Both the position numbers and the translations under genes were made by a program. From the NCBI GenBank assembly GCA_963766365.1, contig CAVXZK010000006.1:1-64000 (forward strand): 64,000 nucleotides of DNA. The letters run 5' to 3'. The notes below the pieces were generated by a model. That model was given only the letters and a program-made list of their open reading frames with translations. It had not been told where the DNA came from and did not search any database. This DNA is from JALORV01 sp963766365 (lineage in GTDB: Bacteria; Pseudomonadota; Gammaproteobacteria; Burkholderiales; Burkholderiaceae_F). Shown in pieces: positions 62,024 to 64,000 of the stretch; the first letter of the stretch is position 1, and every line of letters begins with the position of its first letter.

Positions 62024-62652
62024 TATGATCTTACCTGAAAATTAATAAAATTGGACAGGATAACAGGATAAACAGGATAAAATTTATTAATTGATTCAAT
62101 AAATTGAATGAAAATTCTTTAAAAAAAGAAATTAGAACTTTATTTTAAAATTTAATGCTGTATATCTTGTCCCAAAGGGACCCCTTGGGGGTTCTCCTGT
62201 CCAAAACATTAAACCTCGATAAGACAATACACGTTATTAATGAGTAAGTGATCCGCTACTATTAATTTGCCAGGTATATTCTCCCAGACACCTCGAATCC
62301 TTTTCAAAAGTAATTCAAGTGATCAAATACTTATTTCTCCGTCCGGCAGAAACAGGAGGCTTTGATACGGATATCGGAACGTATCCAGGATTTGTCAAAG
62401 CGCGCCTGCATTTATTCCTGGTGTGTACTTTCCCCAATCTTTGATTGTTAATTCCGGCCAAATTAGTTATATTTATCACAAGCATATTTGACAATATTCC
62501 GCATATCTATTTAGTCCGTAATTTGAAGAACGATAAGTTTTGAGCTGGAGATTCTAACGCATTAGAGTCTCTTTGAACCAGAAGTTTTACTCAATTTAAA
62601 CCAAAATTGCACAAAACAATTTCTGACTTTTGAAAAATGGAGGATTCTGCCC
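62024..62652. other. Long intergenic region without a recognised gene
   Basis: The 629 bases hold ACAGGATAA-type short repeats near 62055-62080 and a small palindrome (CCCAAAGGG...CCCCTTGGG) near 62170-62188. Short open frames exist on both strands, but none has a ribosome site or resembles a family. Confidence 0.45.
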
Positions 62653-64000
62653 ATGATCTCAAGAAAAGTATCTATTGATCTGCACCCTTTTATCTGGATA
62701 TGGTTTTGCTCATTATTATTCATCGAAGCATCCGGTGCACAGAATTTTCAATTTAGCGCTGATTCTGTAATCACAATCGCAAATATGGCTCCTGCCATGG
62801 TGTGTGCTGATTTTAACGGGGATCTTGCTCCGGATCTGGCCGTGGCCATTGATTATGCTGCGATCCAAAATCCGGTCGCCATTTTTCTTAATGATGGAAA
62901 CGGAATAATTGCCACCTCTCCTGACTCGGTTTATGCGAATAGCCAACCGGTAAAAGGAATTGCTGCCGGTGATCTCAATAATGATCAAATACCCGATCTG
63001 GCCAGTTCCAGGTACCAGGACTCGACGATTTCAATACTGATCGGGAAAGGGGATGGAACCTTCAGCACCGCCAGTCCCCTCGAAGTTCCATCAAAGCCAG
63101 GTCCGCTGGTGATTGCGGATTTTAATCGGGATGAGAACAACGATTTAGCCGTTATTTCCCAATTTGGATTTTTATTTATTTACCCGGGAAACGGCGACGG
63201 GACTTTTTTATCTCCCGAAACCTACCTCAGCGGGGGCACGTCGATTGATATTGAAGTGTGCGAACTAAATAATGATGCATATCCCGATCTGCTCATTGGG
63301 ATCGGAAATACCCAATCCATGTCACTTTTGCTCAACGATGGTTCGGGCAATTTTGATCAACGGACTGTAATCCATACCTATCGTACCCCGTGGTACCCCA
63401 ATGTGGGACATTTTAATTCCGACACGATACCTGACATCGCTGTCGGCAGCGGGAGTTGGGATTATGACAATATTTTTATTTTTATTGGGGATTCGGTTGG
63501 CAAGTTTGCCTGTGTCGATACGGCAAGTCCCTGCCTTAATGTGCGCGATATGGTCGTAGACGATTTTAATGATGATGGAAAAGACGATCTTCTGGTTGGA
63601 GATCGCGACGGTATTTATATCCTCCAAATCGATGACCAGGGCAACTTTATGTCTACCGATACGATTGACCGGTTGGATTATTATCAAACTTCGATGACCC
63701 AGTCAGCGGACATTGACGGTAACGGTCGGGCCGATCTGATCATCGGAAGAGACGGTCAGGTTTCTATCTATTATAATCAGGAACCTTCTTCTTCGCTAGA
63801 GTGGGAAGAGCAAATCGTTCAAGCGTTCGAATTATTACAGAATTATCCCAATCCCTTTAACCCCCGGACAATCATCAGTTGGAAGTTGGCAGTTGGCAGC
63901 AAAGTTGATTTAAGTATTTATAATGTACTGGGACAAAAAGTAGCCACCCTAATTTCCGAAAAACAGCCGGCGGGATCTTACAAAGTGGAGTGGGATGCCA
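62653..64000 (+). CDS. Secreted FG-GAP/VCBS-repeat protein with T9SS tail (3' end outside window)
   Basis: The frame is open from ATG 62653 to the right edge (449 codons). GGAGG lies nine bases upstream and a signal peptide follows (FIWIWFCSLLFIEASGAQ). Residues about 45-395 are FG-GAP/VCBS-type seven-bladed propeller repeats with calcium-binding Asp-rich loops: VCADFNGDLAPDLAVAI, AAGDLNNDQIPDLASS, VIADFNRDENNDLAV, VDDFNDDGKDDLLVGD and SADIDGNGRADLIIG. A Por-type sorting domain begins at LLQNYPNPFNPRTIISW and is nearly complete at the edge. The protein is likely surface-bound, with a binding role. No enzyme motif is visible. Confidence 0.85.
   Translation, partial: MISRKVSIDLHPFIWIWFCSLLFIEASGAQNFQFSADSVITIANMAPAMVCADFNGDLAPDLAVAIDYAAIQNPVAIFLNDGNGIIATSPDSVYANSQPVKGIAAGDLNNDQIPDLASSRYQDSTISILIGKGDGTFSTASPLEVPSKPGPLVIADFNRDENNDLAVISQFGFLFIYPGNGDGTFLSPETYLSGGTSIDIEVCELNNDAYPDLLIGIGNTQSMSLLLNDGSGNFDQRTVIHTYRTPWYPNVGHFNSDTIPDIAVGSGSWDYDNIFIFIGDSVGKFACVDTASPCLNVRDMVVDDFNDDGKDDLLVGDRDGIYILQIDDQGNFMSTDTIDRLDYYQTSMTQSADIDGNGRADLIIGRDGQVSIYYNQEPSSSLEWEEQIVQAFELLQNYPNPFNPRTIISWKLAVGSKVDLSIYNVLGQKVATLISEKQPAGSYKVEWDA
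63876..63903 (+). repeat. 7-nt repeat inside the sorting-domain coding region (second case)
   Basis: Units CAGTTGG, AAGTTGG, CAGTTGG and CAGCAAA lie inside codons for SWKLAVGSK. They match the repeat at 61813-61840 in unit, position and frame. Confidence 0.6.

Noticed and set aside
62350..62450. Possible remnant coding segment on the minus strand
   Set aside because: Short open stretches can be read, but no frame is supported by a start, ribosome site or recognisable family.
1563..64000. Prophage, integrative element or transposon
   Set aside because: No integrase, transposase, phage or conjugation gene was found. The only tRNA (1426-1499) shows no duplicated 3' end nearby.

Overview
The window looks like a chromosome segment of a Gram-negative, lipopolysaccharide-making, probably anaerobic or microaerophilic bacterium of the Fibrobacteres-Chlorobi-Bacteroidetes neighbourhood (Calditrichota / KSB1-like lineages are my best guess; this is inference). 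The signs are a PorU-type sortase of the type IX secretion system (T9SS), four secreted proteins ending in the 'NYPNPFNP...' Por-type sorting domain, beta-propeller sensor proteins with Y_Y_Y domains, LapA/LapB, an RND/TolC efflux set, and a ferredoxin-dependent 2-oxoacid oxidoreductase next to an NAD-type isocitrate dehydrogenase. Base composition is moderate, and intergenic DNA is AT-rich and full of 7-nt periodic repeats.

Layout. 1-5.6 kb (minus): a partial seven-haem cytochrome c, tRNA-Gln(CTG) and porU. 6.1-7.9 kb (plus): an exported TPR protein. 7.95-20.9 kb (minus): a 71-residue SelW-like gene with an in-frame UGA in a CxxU motif (probable selenoprotein), isocitrate dehydrogenase, class I aldolase, a lapA-lapB-SPOR-Crp-sensor kinase operon, a korA-korB-HD-GYP operon, and a TPR lipoprotein. 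21.4-34.1 kb (plus): a Tat-exported multicopper oxidase with a T9SS tail, a flavin reductase coupled to a cyclic-nucleotide-binding protein, then kamA and a compact operon of two ATP-grasp ligases, two GNAT acetyltransferases and a histone-deacetylase-family amidohydrolase, and a B12-binding radical SAM gene. 34.1-53.0 kb (minus): two PilZ-like proteins, a cold-shock protein, two SpoIIE-type phosphatases (one on a propeller sensor, one on a DksA-like zinc finger), an MFP-RND-TolC efflux operon, an M28 peptidase, an outer-membrane-like protein, a secreted coiled coil, a secreted glycosidase and a WaaE-like glycosyltransferase. 53.3-64 kb (plus): a one-protein hybrid two-component regulator, a 1473-residue secreted kelch / beta-helix / epimerase-like fusion, and a partial FG-GAP protein.

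How the genes fit together. PorU would process the T9SS cargo (multicopper oxidase, glycosidase, kelch fusion, FG-GAP protein). The hybrid regulator lies just upstream of the kelch fusion and probably controls it. KamA plus the ATP-grasp/GNAT/deacetylase operon looks like an uncharacterised pathway that makes a beta-lysine-containing, acylated small peptide; this is the strongest candidate for a new system. HD-GYP and PilZ proteins point to cyclic-di-GMP signalling.

Quality warning. At least 20 single-base indels and one in-frame TAG interrupt 13 otherwise well-conserved genes. Most lie in short homopolymers, and 15 of 20 are extra bases. In every case removing or adding one base restores a protein of family length with intact motifs, so sequencing or assembly error is the likeliest cause. 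I annotate these genes as joined reading frames and give the lesion positions.
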